A DNA stretch of 64,000 bases, taken from NCBI RefSeq assembly GCF_025698545.1, contig NC_068565.1:1550001-1614000 (forward strand), given 5' to 3'. Below are positions 1 through 12,072 of this stretch, piece by piece. Made by a program: the position numbers and the translations under genes. Source of the stretch: Gossypium raimondii. Its lineage: Eukaryota > Streptophyta > Magnoliopsida > Malvales > Malvaceae. Each line of letters starts with the position of its first letter. Position 1 is the stretch's first letter. The notes beneath the pieces are model-generated. The model saw only the letters and a program-made list of their open reading frames with translations. It searched no databases and was not told where the DNA came from.

Positions 1-1257
1 AATGATAAAAATTTGATTTAACCATTTAAAAATTATAAAGATATAGCTTCTTAAAATTATGAAATTATATTTTTATTAACATAAAAATATATAATTTAAT
101 TCCGAATCTCCCAAAATTTTGAGCTCCGCCACTAACCCTGACCATCAAACCGACACCCATATTCTCATTTTACCCTTTTTTGATTGATTCATTCAACCAC
201 CTTGTAATAAACGTGATTTTACTGTTTATATTGCGGCCTCAAAACGTGACTGATTTTGCTAGTAACTTTTTTTTTTTTGGTTTTTTACTATAAAAGCGGT
301 AAAAATAAACCAAGGTTAAAAATTTATAACTCTCAATTCAATTAATAATTATCTTTTTTTTTATAATTTACTCACAGTGTTTAGAAAAATTGATTAAAAT
401 AGTCACTTAATCGTTAAATTCTTAATGAATTGTTGTCTGGAACCGCAAAAAACAGAAAAAATTTTCTTTTAATCCTTTTAAAAATTACAAAATTTCAATT
501 AACACCATTACTTACGTGCAAAGTTTTAAATTTTTTTTTATGTGTAACGAAAGAAAAAGATAGTGATTTACTATAGCTTCTCCCTCTATGACATTGCCAC
601 CTTATCCACTCTGTCGTCTATCACCCGAACAATAAAACATTGTCATGGTTTTCGCCCTAAAAAATGTCATCACCGATTAAGTACCTTCCTCTTCTTCCAT
701 TGTTGATGTTGTCGTTGACTTTGGTTTGGATTTTCGTACCCTGACTGTGGCTGAGGGCTCTTAATACATATAGTTTCTATGTGAAGAGTTATCATCTTTT
801 CATAAATCATGATCCATTTGAAAAAAAATAGTGCAACTAAACTATTAAGTTGGAAAACAAATAAAAGGGAAAACATGGGTAATTAGGAAATTTACCTTAG
901 TGTCGAGATCGGAGGAGATAGTGGGGGAAGACAGCGGAGGAAGCATATTGTAGGCTGGATCAAGCATTTTTTTTTTTATGTTATTTAATATGGGTTTTTG
1001 ATAGGGATTTAAGGGATTAACATAAAAAAATTTTAAAGGACCAAAAGAACAATTTTCCCTTTTTTTTATAGGTCTAGTCAACAATCCCTTAAGGGCTTAA
1101 CGACAGAGTGACTATTTTGGTTAAATTTTCTAACGACAATGACTATATTGACAAATGAAAATTACAGTGACCAAAATATGAACGATATTATTTTAGGGTG
1201 ACCTCTAATATAGTTTACTCTTATCTAAATATATTAACGTTTGTTGAATTGAGCAAT
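1..1257. other. Gene-free AT-rich intergenic DNA
   Basis: No coding region is recognisable on either strand. The first ~140 bases, with 'aaaattttgagctccgcc', resemble one end of the CAGGGGCG-type (hAT-like) short repeats found elsewhere in the window. The short ORFs around 670-1080 have no family resemblance and run through low-complexity sequence. Confidence 0.5.
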
Positions 1258-2539
1258 AACAAATTGGATTAACTTTTTAATTTTTATAAAATACGAGGAT
1301 CAAATCAGGGGCGAAACTAAAATATTGTTTTATAAAGTTTTAAGTAAATAAAATGGTAAAACTATGTTTTAGCCCCCAAAATTTTATAATTCAATTTTAT
1401 ATCCCTAATATAAAATTTCTGACTTTGCCTTTATTTAGGAAAAAAAATCACACATAACATTTGCATACAATGAAACTTGAACTTAAATACTCAATATTAG
1501 AACTTCAACATTTATCAATATTACCAAGACCTCGTTAACAATTAGGGGCAGATCTAGGAAGGCAAGTAATCCCGTTACCCCCTCCCCATAATAAAGTTAC
1601 ATTAAAATCCTTCTAAAACTTATAAAATTAAAAATTAGTACTTTGACTTTTTAAAAAAAAAATTATAATTCAAATTTAACCTTATCTGTTGACAATACAG
1701 ATATGTTTTAATCATGAAAATACAATAATGAATGTTCGAATTTTGAGAAAAAAAATGGGTTCTGATCATATTTACTTTTTTTGACATAATGCCTAGAACT
1801 ACCCATAGCCTCTCCCCAACCCACAAATATGAAGATAATACGTTTTAGCACACTCGAACCCACGTCCTCCTATATTGACAATAATGCCCTTATGACTCAA
1901 TCAACAAAAAAAAAAACTAAAAAAGTAATATTGTAATATTAGTAGGATATTGTAGGACGGTGGGAGAGGTACCTACTTACAAAAAATCAGAAAAAGAAAA
2001 AAAAAGATGTGAAAGGATAATTAAGATCTGTTATTCACCTTCTTCTTTTTTTTTTTTTTTACAAAAGGAAAAGACGATTTTGACATCGTAGTGAGAATGA
2101 AACGAATCGAAAGAGCCAGCAACGTAAATCAGATTCAACACGGATTCGGGTAGTCATCTTCGGCTTTAGTAGATAGGTTCTTTGATAAATAAAAAAAATC
2201 TCGGAAATATTCGATTTTTTCGAATCAACTCTAAATATATTTGAATAAATCAAGTAATTAGCATATTTTGTTTTTTATTTCACGGAAAGCGAGAAAATAG
2301 TTAATTTACTAATTTTAATTTATTATAATTTGATCCGGTCTTGGTCTCTTAATACGGTAAATTTGCCTCTTTAGTCGCTTCAAAATTTATGAAATTTACA
2401 AACAAATATAATAGCAAAATTCTACCTTACCTCCCCAAAAAAAATTATTACTCAAATTTGTCCCCCAAACAATATTCTAGGTTCGCCCCTGATTTGATCC
2501 TCGTACTTTATAAAAATTGAAAAGTTAATCCAATTTGTT
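1258..2539. repeat. Long imperfect inverted repeat, CAGGGGCG-ended element
   Basis: Two arms of about 73 bp, at 1258-1331 and 2467-2539, are near-perfect reverse complements. Each carries 'gaggatcaaat' followed by the end motif 'caggggcgaa'. The ~1.1 kb loop contains a SINE-like copy and otherwise AT-rich sequence. The CAGGGGCG termini resemble those of non-autonomous hAT elements. The arms continue beyond those termini, so either two elements sit head to head or one element inserted into another that itself has inverted repeats. No transposase ORF is visible. Confidence 0.6.
1757..1905 (-). repeat. tRNA-derived SINE-like copy (family A)
   Basis: Read on the minus strand this matches the family seen best at 46671-46850: an A-box-like 'attggcatgggcattg', a B-box-like 'gggttcgagtg', then a conserved body ending 'gatatgatcagaaccc'. 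Internal pol III-like boxes indicate tRNA ancestry. This copy is degenerate and shows no convincing target-site duplication. Confidence 0.6.
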
Positions 2540-3778
2540 AGTACACACATTAAATTTAACTATTATTTTTTTTTTTACTTTTTTTTCATATAAGTTATTG
2601 AACTTTGGAGACCTAAGCTCGTGATTTAACAAAAAAAAATTCTAATGGTATTATCAAAAGATATAATTTCTCGATTTTCGTAAAATATGAACATCAATTT
2701 ATGATAGATTAAAGTGTACAAACTAAAAATTTAAAGTTCTCATAAAATAGAAAGATGTAGCAATGGCTAGACCGAAAGGTCATTCGTGGTTCGGTTCAAC
2801 TGATCCTTTGGCTAGAGCATTTGTAAATACTGATCTTAATGGTTAGATTAGTCGTCTAAGCAATATTGATTTTTAACTAAGTCTTAAACACCGTGATTTT
2901 TATCTTTGGGTTTTGAGTATTTTTCGTGTATTCAAGGTGGCACCAAGAAGGGGAAAGTTAAAATCTCTTTTTAGGGGGCCGAAATTAAATTGTAATTTTT
3001 AAAGGATTACATCAAAATTTTATCATTTTTAGAGAATATGATTCTCAATCAGTAAAGGCAAAACGTAATATGTGTTTATGTAGCTATTGGTCAAAAAAAC
3101 ATCTTCTATGGCTCAGATAGCGAGGGAACTGATGGAGTGCACCATTGTGGTAGTCGAAACGGCGAATTTAGGTATATAGGCATTCCAGCCTATTTTAGGG
3201 GGACCGGATCCCTTGCCAGCCCCCTAGATTCGCCCCTAGCACTAAGGGTGGTTGACTGGGGTTAGGGTCCCCTAAATTGAAAAAAACATCATATTGATCT
3301 CTTTACAAAATTATAAACGGGTAAATAACTAAATTGCGCTTTCTATAAATGATAAAATTTAATTTAATCCTTTAAAAGTTATAAAGATATAAATATGAAA
3401 TTGAATTTTAATTCTAAAAATTATATAATTCAATTTCGGCCCAAAAATTAATTTTTGGTGTATCAAATTCTAAACTCCTAAAATTGCATTTTAGTTCTAA
3501 AAAATAATAAAATTATTAAATTCTTGAAAGTAAAAGTATATGGATTAAATTCTAAAATTGTGAAGAGTAGAAGGGCTTATGAAAAATTTTAACCTTTCCA
3601 AAAAGAAAAAGTGAATCTAATAAAAAAAAAAGGTAAGTTAGGCAGTAGAGCTAAAAAACGTCATGGATGACGACGTGTCTTTGTCCGTAACTTGACTTCG
3701 GAAGCCGCAATTCACTTTTTTCTTGGTATCGGCTTAGCTCAGCTCATCTATCTATGCCGTCCACGTGATTCTTTTTGG
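2540..3778. other. Gene-free repeat-rich spacer
   Basis: No gene seen. Around 2935-3240 there is a degenerate repeat with 'gggggccgaaattaaattg' and a right end 'ttcgcccctag', matching the CAGGGGCG-type family. Sequence from 3240 to 3600 resembles further worn copies of the same family. Confidence 0.45.
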
Positions 3779-4339
3779 ATAAAACAACATTTAGTCCCTA
3801 AAATTGGGAACGTTTTTCAACTTGATCCTTTAACTTTTTTGTTTGGTCAACATTAGTTCTTGAGCTTGATAACTTTTTACAATTTGATCTTTTAATTTGG
3901 ATTCAAATAGATGATGTCACAGTTTGAGATTAAATCACGTCATCACTTAATTTTTAAAATATGTAAATTAAAATACCAAATATTATAAAATTTAAGTTTT
4001 TGAAAAATTTAGATAATGATGTGACACAATCTCTAAATGTCGCATCATCATACGTTAATGGAACTTGACCTTTTTTTTCAATTTGGTCTCTAAACTTAGA
4101 TTCAAATAAAGTGTGATTATATGGTGCTTTAAGATTAAATCACGTCATCACCATAATTTTTCTAAAAAATCAAATATTATAAATAATCATAATTTCTTTT
4201 GAAAAATTTCAAGTGATTATGTGGTATAATCTCGCATCACAAATCACAATGCAGACTTGATAACTTTTTTAATTTAGTCTTTGAACTTAGATTCAAAAAA
4301 TTATTAAATTTAAGGATTAAATAATAATTTATCCTTTTT
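3779..4339. repeat. MITE-like repeat, 'ggataaaacaacatttagtccc' family
   Basis: The left end reads 'ggataaaacaacatttagtc' and the right end is its degenerate reverse complement ('ttaaataataatttatcc'). Internal phrases such as 'gatgatgtcaca' and 'aaatcacgtcatcac' recur in several copies. A second copy lies at 5788-6146, a partial at about 6190-6312, and a related stretch in LRR intron 4 near 26676-27045. There is no coding capacity. Confidence 0.5.
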
Positions 4340-5787
4340 ACCAATATTTTCGGAGTAACTACAAATTAATCATTTAATTTATACAAGTAATTAAAATTAT
4401 TAATTAGTATTTAATATATCATTTAGTAGCTAATTATGCATTAACTCAATGATCCAATTGACGCTTTAAGAATTTATGAATTTATTTCGGGTTAAATATA
4501 TTTCGATTATTAATTTAATTGTATTTGTATATATTTTGGTTATTAGTATAATGATTAATCATAGTTATATTTCGATTAATTGTTTGAACAAGATCGATTA
4601 ATCGAGATATTGACCAAAAATATATCGAATTAGTTAATTCAAAAACTAGTAATCAATTAAATCGAGTGATTAAATCAATTGAATCAAAATATAAAAATAA
4701 TTTATTTAATTAAACTAAATAAATTGATCAAATAGACGAACCGATGATCTACTCGATCCGATCATCGATTCTATCTAAAAACCTTGAAAAGAAAGTTAAA
4801 ACAACCCAAGATATTTACAGGATATATAAAAATAATTTAATAAAGTATGCTGATATGCCAGCTCAGCAAAATGGGTAAAGATATTTTCTGAACTCAATCG
4901 TCAGCTACAGTATCTCACCTTTTTACATCAAAATCCTAAAAAATTAATTAAAATTAAAAAAAAGAAAGGAAAAGAAAGCGGCCTAACGGTATTACTTTGG
5001 TGAAATTGTAGTTTTAGCCCTTTATTATACTCTAATTCAATATTTGACTCCTATAATTTAATAGTGCTATAGTTTACTTTGATGTATAATTATAAATTTC
5101 ATCCATTTATTTTACAAAATCTTAGAAGTTAGTCTTTTAATTTTATTTGTTCGAATTTGGTCTTTGAAAAAGCGAAAACTAAAATTTTATATGATTGTTA
5201 ATAAACACGTGAACTTGAAAATGCTATTTTTTTCTATTTTGTTGCTCGTAAATTGTTGAATTATTGATTTTTAGTTCTCTGTATTAAATTACTAAAATAA
5301 TTACTTTCAAGTTAGCGGTTTAATGGCAAGGTTAACAGTGTTACTTAATTAGACTAACTTTTCGTAAAGTGTAAGAATTGAATAATAGAATGACTAACTA
5401 ATTTTTCGTAAAGTCTAAAATAGAAGGGTGAAATTCAAAATTAACCAATAAGTTTGCTAGTTTGTACAAATAGTTAATACCATTAACTACTCGGTAAAAA
5501 TAATAATGTAATTTTGTTAAAACGAGTATTTTAATAGAAATAATTAATAATATTAACTATTTAGACTAATTAATAATATTATAATAATGTTATATTATTA
5601 TCAATTAAAATATTAAAATTAGGCCGATTGAATCTTGGCTCGATTAGCACTGTAGTTAGTATAACAACCTAAAGATCACGAGTTAAAATGCGTTTAAACG
5701 GATAATATCCTCCAATTCAGTTAGTTTAGAGTTTGAAAAAGTACCAAGTATATTTTTTTAAACATTTTATTTTATTTTATTTTATTT
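4340..5787. other. Gene-free AT-rich spacer
   Basis: Very AT-rich sequence with no recognisable gene and no clear mobile-element end. Repeated 'aatcgattaa'-type words around 4500-4760 look like low-complexity drift. Confidence 0.4.
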
Positions 5788-6146
5788 AAGGGATAAAACA
5801 ACCTTTAGAATATGAATTTTGACACATTTTCTCACCTTGATCCCTAATCTTTTTATTTTTTGCTTTATATTAGTCTCGAAACTTGGTAGCTTTTCTCAAA
5901 TTGGTCCTTAAACTTGGATTTCGTTGAAGTATAATAATGTGACACTCTAAGATTGTGTCATGTCATTAACTGAATTTTTTATATTTTTTATATTTTTAGA
6001 TTTTATATGAATTTCTAAAATAAAATTTTAAGTTTAGGGATCAAATTAAAAAGTTGCCAGATTCAAGAATTAACATGGATAAAAAAAGTTCAGGGACTAA
6101 ATTAAAAAAAATCAAATTCTGGTACTAAATGATGCTTTATCCCTTA
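5788..6146. repeat. MITE-like repeat with terminal inverted repeats
   Basis: It begins 'agggataaaacaaccttt' and ends with 'aaatgatgctttatccct', giving ~30 bp imperfect terminal inverted repeats. It is the second and clearer copy of the family at 3779-4339. A truncated piece of the same family ends near 6312, only ~257 bp upstream of the CONSTANS-like start codon, so repeat sequence borders that promoter. Confidence 0.6.
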
Positions 6147-6439
6147 AATTTAGTTATCTAGTTTTTATATAAAATTTTTAAAAAGTTGGGGTGGTGACAC
6201 GATACTCTCACATCAAAAAGGAAATATGCCAAATTCCGGAACCAAAAAAGATCAAGGACCAAATTAAAAAAGTATTAAAGTGAGGGACTAGATGATGCTT
6301 TTATCCTTTAATTTAATTATCAGAGTCAAAACTACAAACAAACTCCCTTTCCCCCATACTTCTCATGTGCTCATTACACTGCGAATTATACCCTACAAAA
6401 ATAGTAATCTGTTTCAACATATAATAATTAAAAAAAAAC

Positions 6440-6460
6440 ATTTATGTATATATTATTTAA
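6440..6460 (+). promoter_or_regulatory. Possible TATA region of the CONSTANS-like gene
   Basis: 'tatgtatatatta' lies ~115 bp upstream of the ATG at 6569, a plausible distance for a plant TATA box with a short leader. AT-rich context makes this weak evidence on its own. Confidence 0.3.
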
Positions 6461-6568
6461 TTATCTCTGCTTTGATCTCTGCTACGCTTTGAAAGCTTAA
6501 CATTTCATCTTCTTCATTGAGGCTAGGGTTTTTCAAACTTTTAATTTAGATTTGATCCAAAAAAAGCT

Positions 6569-8990
6569 ATGGTTAGTCCAGTTTCTGAAGGTAAAGGAGC
6601 TGTGCCGTGTGATTTCTGCAATGAACAAATAGCGGTTCTTTACTGCCGAGCAGACTCGGCCAAGCTGTGTTTGTTTTGTGACCAGCACGTACACTCAGCG
6701 AATCTGCTCTCTCGTAAGCACGTACGGTCTCAGATCTGTGATAATTGTAGCTCTGAACCGGTTTCGGTTCTGTGTTCGACCGATAATTTGGTGCTTTGTC
6801 AAGAGTGTGATTGGGATGCACACGGTAGTTGTTCCGTGTCGGCGGCGCACGATCGGACATTGGTGGAAGGGTTTTCTGGTTGTCCGTCGGCTTTGGAGTT
6901 GGCTTCGGTTTGGGGATTTGATCTGGAAGAGAAGAAAACGACGGATCGGAACTGGAACGTGTGTCATCAGGATTTGATGATGCCGGCGGTGGAATCGTGG
7001 TTGTACGAAACTAGCTTGCAAGAAATGATGGTGCCGTACGAGAGTTTTGGTTGTTACGGGGAGACGTTGAAGAAGCAGAATACCGGAAGCGGGAAGTGTA
7101 AACAGGTAATTTATAAGCAGCTCGTTGAGTTGATGAAAAGAGATCTCATGTGCGGCGGCGGAGGAGAAGGTGTTGGAGACGGTGGTGGTGGCGGTGGAGG
7201 TGAAGAGAATCTAGCGTCGAACGTCGAACAAAACGGCGGGTTTTTGACTCAACAAGAAGTTTTACAGCCGTTGCCGGAACCGGGAACGGAAACGCAAACG
7301 CAAGCTCTATTCACTTCTTTGCTTATGATGCAAACGCAAGAGAGTGAGCGCATCGTTAATGGAGGAAATGTGGTATTAAACGGTAATCCGAACAATCAAA
7401 CTTCTCAGGTACTTTCCTTTATTTCATTAAAAAAAAATTCAATGTTACTTGGCTTTAGAAAATTGTATTAACAATAAATTGGTTAGAATTGATTACAGAT
7501 TTGGGATTTTAAGTTAGGACGATTGAGGGGTCAAGAAGAATGTAGCCAATCTCGATTAGAAGAAGAAGTTGGGTACGGTGGTGATGCAGCTTTCGTGATT
7601 AAGAATTTCAGTCAATGTATGAAAGAGACATCTTTGACTGATAATGGTAATTTGATGGGTTACCCTCCTTCAAAACACGATTTGGCTTCACTCAATAATG
7701 TATGTTCCTTTGCTCATTTCCATTATTTTCTTTCACTCTTAAATCTATCTTTGTGATTTTCTTGTTCATAAATTCGTATGTTCACATTATATCTATATCC
7801 ATTATTGGAGTTTCTGCCAATTTAACACGGGGTTGTTTGGGTGTGTTTAGTTTTTTTCCAAGCCAACTCAAAAAGCTAGTTTCTGGGTAAAAGTATCTTG
7901 GATGGTCCTATATTAGGAGTCGGATTGCATTCTGTTAAACAACGACATGTTACATGCCACCTATATCTTATGCTGACGTACATCTACCAGTTTTTAATAA
8001 TATAATTGGATGAAATTTTAACAAAAAGATCAATTTTTAACCATATAAAGCCCATAAACCCTAACCAATTACCTTGTTCTCGCTATTCTGTGTGATGGGT
8101 TATTTTGATAGTTATTTCCTCATTGTTCTCTTTGTTTGATACCATATAAACTTAGCAATGGGTACCTTTGTGTTTTCTAACATTAAAAGATTCTTTTGAG
8201 TGTTGATTATGGAGCTTGAAAATGCAGAACGACTCGAATCATCCAGGGGCAAGTCAGGGACCATCCACATCTGAGAGCAACAATCTACCAATACCAAAGC
8301 CATCATCAGGGTCAGCTCTTGGTAAACCCAAAGGCTCTACCGGTTGTAATGATGTTCACTTCTCCGAACAACCTTTCCTTGTGAGGCCGGTCGACCACAC
8401 AACGCTAACTGCAACCAGTAAGGCGGATCGTGAGTTGCTGGCACAAAACAGAGGCAATGCCATGCAACGTTACAAGGAGAAGAAGAAAACAAGAAGGTAT
8501 ATAACTAAATCTGTGCACTCACGATTTGTTATGACTAAATTGTAAAAGTACCAAGTTGGCCCATACGTTAGATAAAAAAACAAACTAATACTTGTGTTAA
8601 AAAATTTATTTATTTCTACTGTTAAAGATTGGTTTCTATACATCAACCTGAGGTACTCGTGGCATGTCTAATTATTCCATTAGCCACGCCAGTTTTTAAT
8701 TGTACAAATGGGTAAAATTTTTAACAGAAGGGATTAATTTACCTATTACTTTAGTAGAGGAGACAAAATGCAATTCGACTCTTAATATAAGGCTCCATGG
8801 TACTTTTACTGACTAAACTGATAAGAAAGACTTGATTACTTTGAGGATTTAATTTAACTATGATTTGCTTTATTGTGGTCCGATTAGGTATGATAAACAC
8901 ATACGATATGAATCGAGGAAGGCTAGAGCGGATACGAGGAAACGAGTGAAAGGTCGATTTGTGAAGGCTACTGAAGCTCCTGATGATTAA
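6569..8990 (+). CDS. COL: CONSTANS-LIKE zinc finger protein (COL14/COL15 type), two B-boxes plus CCT domain
   Basis: Nuclear transcriptional regulator of the CONSTANS-like family, whose members act in photoperiod, light and growth responses. Exons 6569-7408, 7499-7699, 8228-8496 and 8888-8990 join in frame through GT/AG borders to give 470 aa. B-box 1 runs from about residue 14 (CDFC) to H51 and B-box 2 from C57 to H94, with Cys/His zinc ligands intact. The phrases [15 protein letters not shown] and CSALEL-like GCPSALELA are typical of the COL13-15 group. The C-terminal CCT domain (about 421-463) starts [15 protein letters not shown] and spans the last intron. A Gly/Glu-rich low-complexity stretch at about 196-213 looks lineage-specific. 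The start is the first ATG and precedes the first zinc ligand by 13 residues. Introns 2 and 3 contain MITE copies. The CCT domain excludes a B-box-only (BBX/STO) protein. Which of COL13, 14 or 15 it matches needs a phylogeny. Confidence 0.93.
7886..8037. repeat. Partial copy of 'gtaccatggagg' MITE in COL intron 2
   Basis: It begins 'gtaaaagtatcttggatgg' and continues 'ttaggagtcggattgcatt', matching one terminus of the palindromic MITE best seen at 29942-30318. The other terminus is missing. It lies wholly in intron 2. Confidence 0.6.
8542..8809. repeat. Near-complete 'gtaccatggagg' MITE in COL intron 3
   Basis: It starts 'gtaaaagtaccaagttggcc' and ends 'ggctccatggtactttta', so the ends are inverted repeats. 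The interior has the usual 'cgtggcatg' and 'ggtaaaatttttaacag' words. It makes up much of intron 3 and has no coding capacity. Confidence 0.65.
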
Positions 8991-11808
8991 AAAGGCTGTA
9001 CTACTGAGAGTGAGTGATCTTTTTTGCTTAGATTGCTGTAAATATTTCCTTTGTTACATCTAAACCTGTAATTTTAGCATTTCTATATTCTCTATTAGTT
9101 TGATGTTAGCTGGTTCCTTCACATTTAAAATTTTGCTCTTTCCTTCCTAACGACACAAACAATGGAATTTTGAGTTATGGTAAGGCAAAGGAGGGGTGGA
9201 GGATGATTGTGATTATGGCTGTGAGTCGATGCTTTTCAGGTAGAATTTTCAATTGGTTGGGTCAGATTGGGTTTTGGTTGGATCAATTTAGATCGGTTTA
9301 ATTCAGGTTATAAAGTTTTTAGGTCGTTTTGGTTTTGGTTTGGGTTAACTTCAAGTTTGGGTCATTTTAGGTTTGAGTCAGATCATTACAAGTTTAGATA
9401 ATTTTTTATTTGGATCATTACATGTTTTTTGAGTTCAAGTTGATTCTGGGTTCTATTAGCTTGAGTTAATTTAGATTTGGTTATTGATTTTTCGTGGTTA
9501 AATAAAATTGGATCGGATTGGAATTTGGATTAATCGGATAGTCTTAGGGCTTGAAACAAATTAATGGGTTATCTTATATTCTCATGATAATTTTTTAATA
9601 CAAATTAATGAATTAAATTCTTTAATTATTTAATATAATTTTTCAGTAATAATTTAACTATATATATTTATTATTGAGAAAATTTAATATTTTATCTAAA
9701 TTATATTTATAATAAATTTACCATTCATTTTAAAAATTTTAGTTAAATTTGTCCTTAAGCCATAGCGAACTTTATTATGTTTTTAATAAAAATTATTTCT
9801 TATTTATCATTTTGATAAAAGAAAGTGCCATATAATTATTGCTCCTCTTCAATTTCAATTTATTTATTTTAAAAATAAAATATGAAATTAATTTATTAGA
9901 AAAGATGCGTTAATTTATTAATAAAACAATAAAATCTTACTCAATTGAATCATGTTAAATAATCTTAGTAAATGCCCTACAATCAAGGTCACTAAATTAA
10001 ACTATTTGTGAATTTACATCGTGGTCATTCAACTTTAAAAAGTTACAAAATGGTCACTGAACTAGTCGAAAATTTTCATTTAAGTCTCTAGGCTATTAAA
10101 ATTATTGCTATATGACATTTGTTTGCCATCTGCACCAATCGAAAGCTCTTCTTCCCCTTCTCTTCTACAATTCTATTTTTTTCGTGAAGCATCTTTGAAC
10201 GTCATGAATCTACAAACTAAAATCCCAACAGCTTTCTTCTCTGGTCTCCGTCACTGACTGTTAGATCGATTTGGATCTAAGGTGGGCTCTTCTACTTGTC
10301 GATGGGTACTGATCCACTATACCGATCATTAAATCATCACTTAGAGTTCGCTAGTCGGACTTTATACTGACATGGCACTATTTGTCACTCAATAATAAGT
10401 TGCAAATTATAAAATATTCAAAAAATAGAAAAATTTAAATTAAAAATATATAAAAAAAGTTCATAAAAAATTTAATAAATTAGATTGAAGTACACATGGA
10501 TTGCCATGTAGGCTACCATATTTAAAATTTTAACATTTTAGTCAATATTTTTATTAAAAAATAACAATTCGACTCTTTTCGAAATGTTGATGGTTAATTT
10601 TGACTCTTTTTAAAAGGTTAAGTGTCAATTTTAGCTAAAAATAATAAAGATCAAATTGATAAAAAATGTAAACATTAAGGACTAATTTTATTATTATGCC
10701 CAAAGTAATTTTCACCTACACCATGAAGTTTTCCAACCTTTTAAGTGAAGCTTCGAAAGCTTTGTTTTTAATGGCTTAGTCTTAATTTTTGGTCAAAAAT
10801 TTGGGCAGAAAATATTATAATATATTACATTGTTGAAAAGCAATAAATCAAATTAGGTTTTCTAATATCAAATTTGGGCAGAATATTGAGTCATGATAGA
10901 GAGAGTCTCTATCACTGAATATCTCTTAATGATTCAATTTTTATCCATATACGTTGAATTCAGTACTTAAATAAGGTTTCGGGTTTAATTTTTGAATCTT
11001 ATGGATGAAAAAAATAATGTTGAAAAAGCTTAGTGCCTTTATGGGTCCAATCTATCTCGACTCTAAAATTTAGTTAGACTTTATGCAACTTCTGTATAAA
11101 TAATTATAATGGATTAATTTCACCAAGCATTCTTAAATTACCACTCATATTTTAAATTAATCTCTAAATTTCAGAACGTTTTAATCGAGTCATCAAAGGA
11201 TTAACATTTATATAAACCAAGTCCCATCAACCTACCCATCAATTTAGGCGTTAAATGCTACTTTAGATCTAATGTGGAGCATATTTAAAATGCGTGAGTC
11301 AAATTTATAAATATGTTTGTACCTATCATGTGAATAGCTTAGATTTAAAGTTTTTTTTTATTTAAATAATATCAGTAACATACAGAAGTGCTATTTTTTT
11401 TTTCCTTTTAACATGTCAGATTCAAGTTGTTCATACGGTAATTATGAACATGGTTATAATTTGATCTATGTGTTTTAAATATGCTTCAAATTTGAGTTGA
11501 TATTTTAATGTCTAAGGCCAAAGCTAATGGCTAGGCTAACAGAATGACCTAATCAAAACAATATACTGATACTTTAAGGGCTCAATCAGAATACTTTAAA
11601 GCTTAGGGACTAAACTAAAACGTGTGATAATTTGGTAATGTTAGGTGAAATTAACCCTAACATAAACAATTGTTTTTTTTCTTACTTTCTCCTCTCCCTT
11701 GGTGCCTATATATTTCCTTGATAAGATTGTAGCCAAAGGAGAAAAGAATCTCCTCCTTGAAGTAATTAGCTCTACCTCTTTTTTTTTTAATGAATTTGTT
11801 AAAGTGTT
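8991..11808. other. Intergenic region after the COL gene
   Basis: The COL 3' UTR probably covers the first 100-200 bp. The rest has no recognisable gene. From 9230 to 9560 there is a T/G-rich low-complexity stretch of 'ggttttggttgg' words. From ~11100 to 11650 there is a copy of a short repeat with 'aggcgttaaatg' and 'tttaatcgagtc' phrases, seen also at 21630-21930, 49985-50610 and in the second PBS1 gene's intron. Confidence 0.45.
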
Positions 11809-12072
11809 ATGGCTTCAAATATTCTAGTTTATCTCCTGTTTGTTGCAACTATAAGTGTTCTTGTAGATTGCAATTCTGAAGGTATTAATATATATATATA
11901 TATATACGCGTGCGTTATGGGATTAAAATTTCTGCGACTCGTGACACATGTGTGTGCGCCATTTGATTTCATTTTATGACAACTTATATTTTGTTTTACA
12001 TTAACTTCAACGCTTGACTGGTAAGGAAACCTGTGGATTACAATGATATAAATTAATGTTTAATTAATCATG

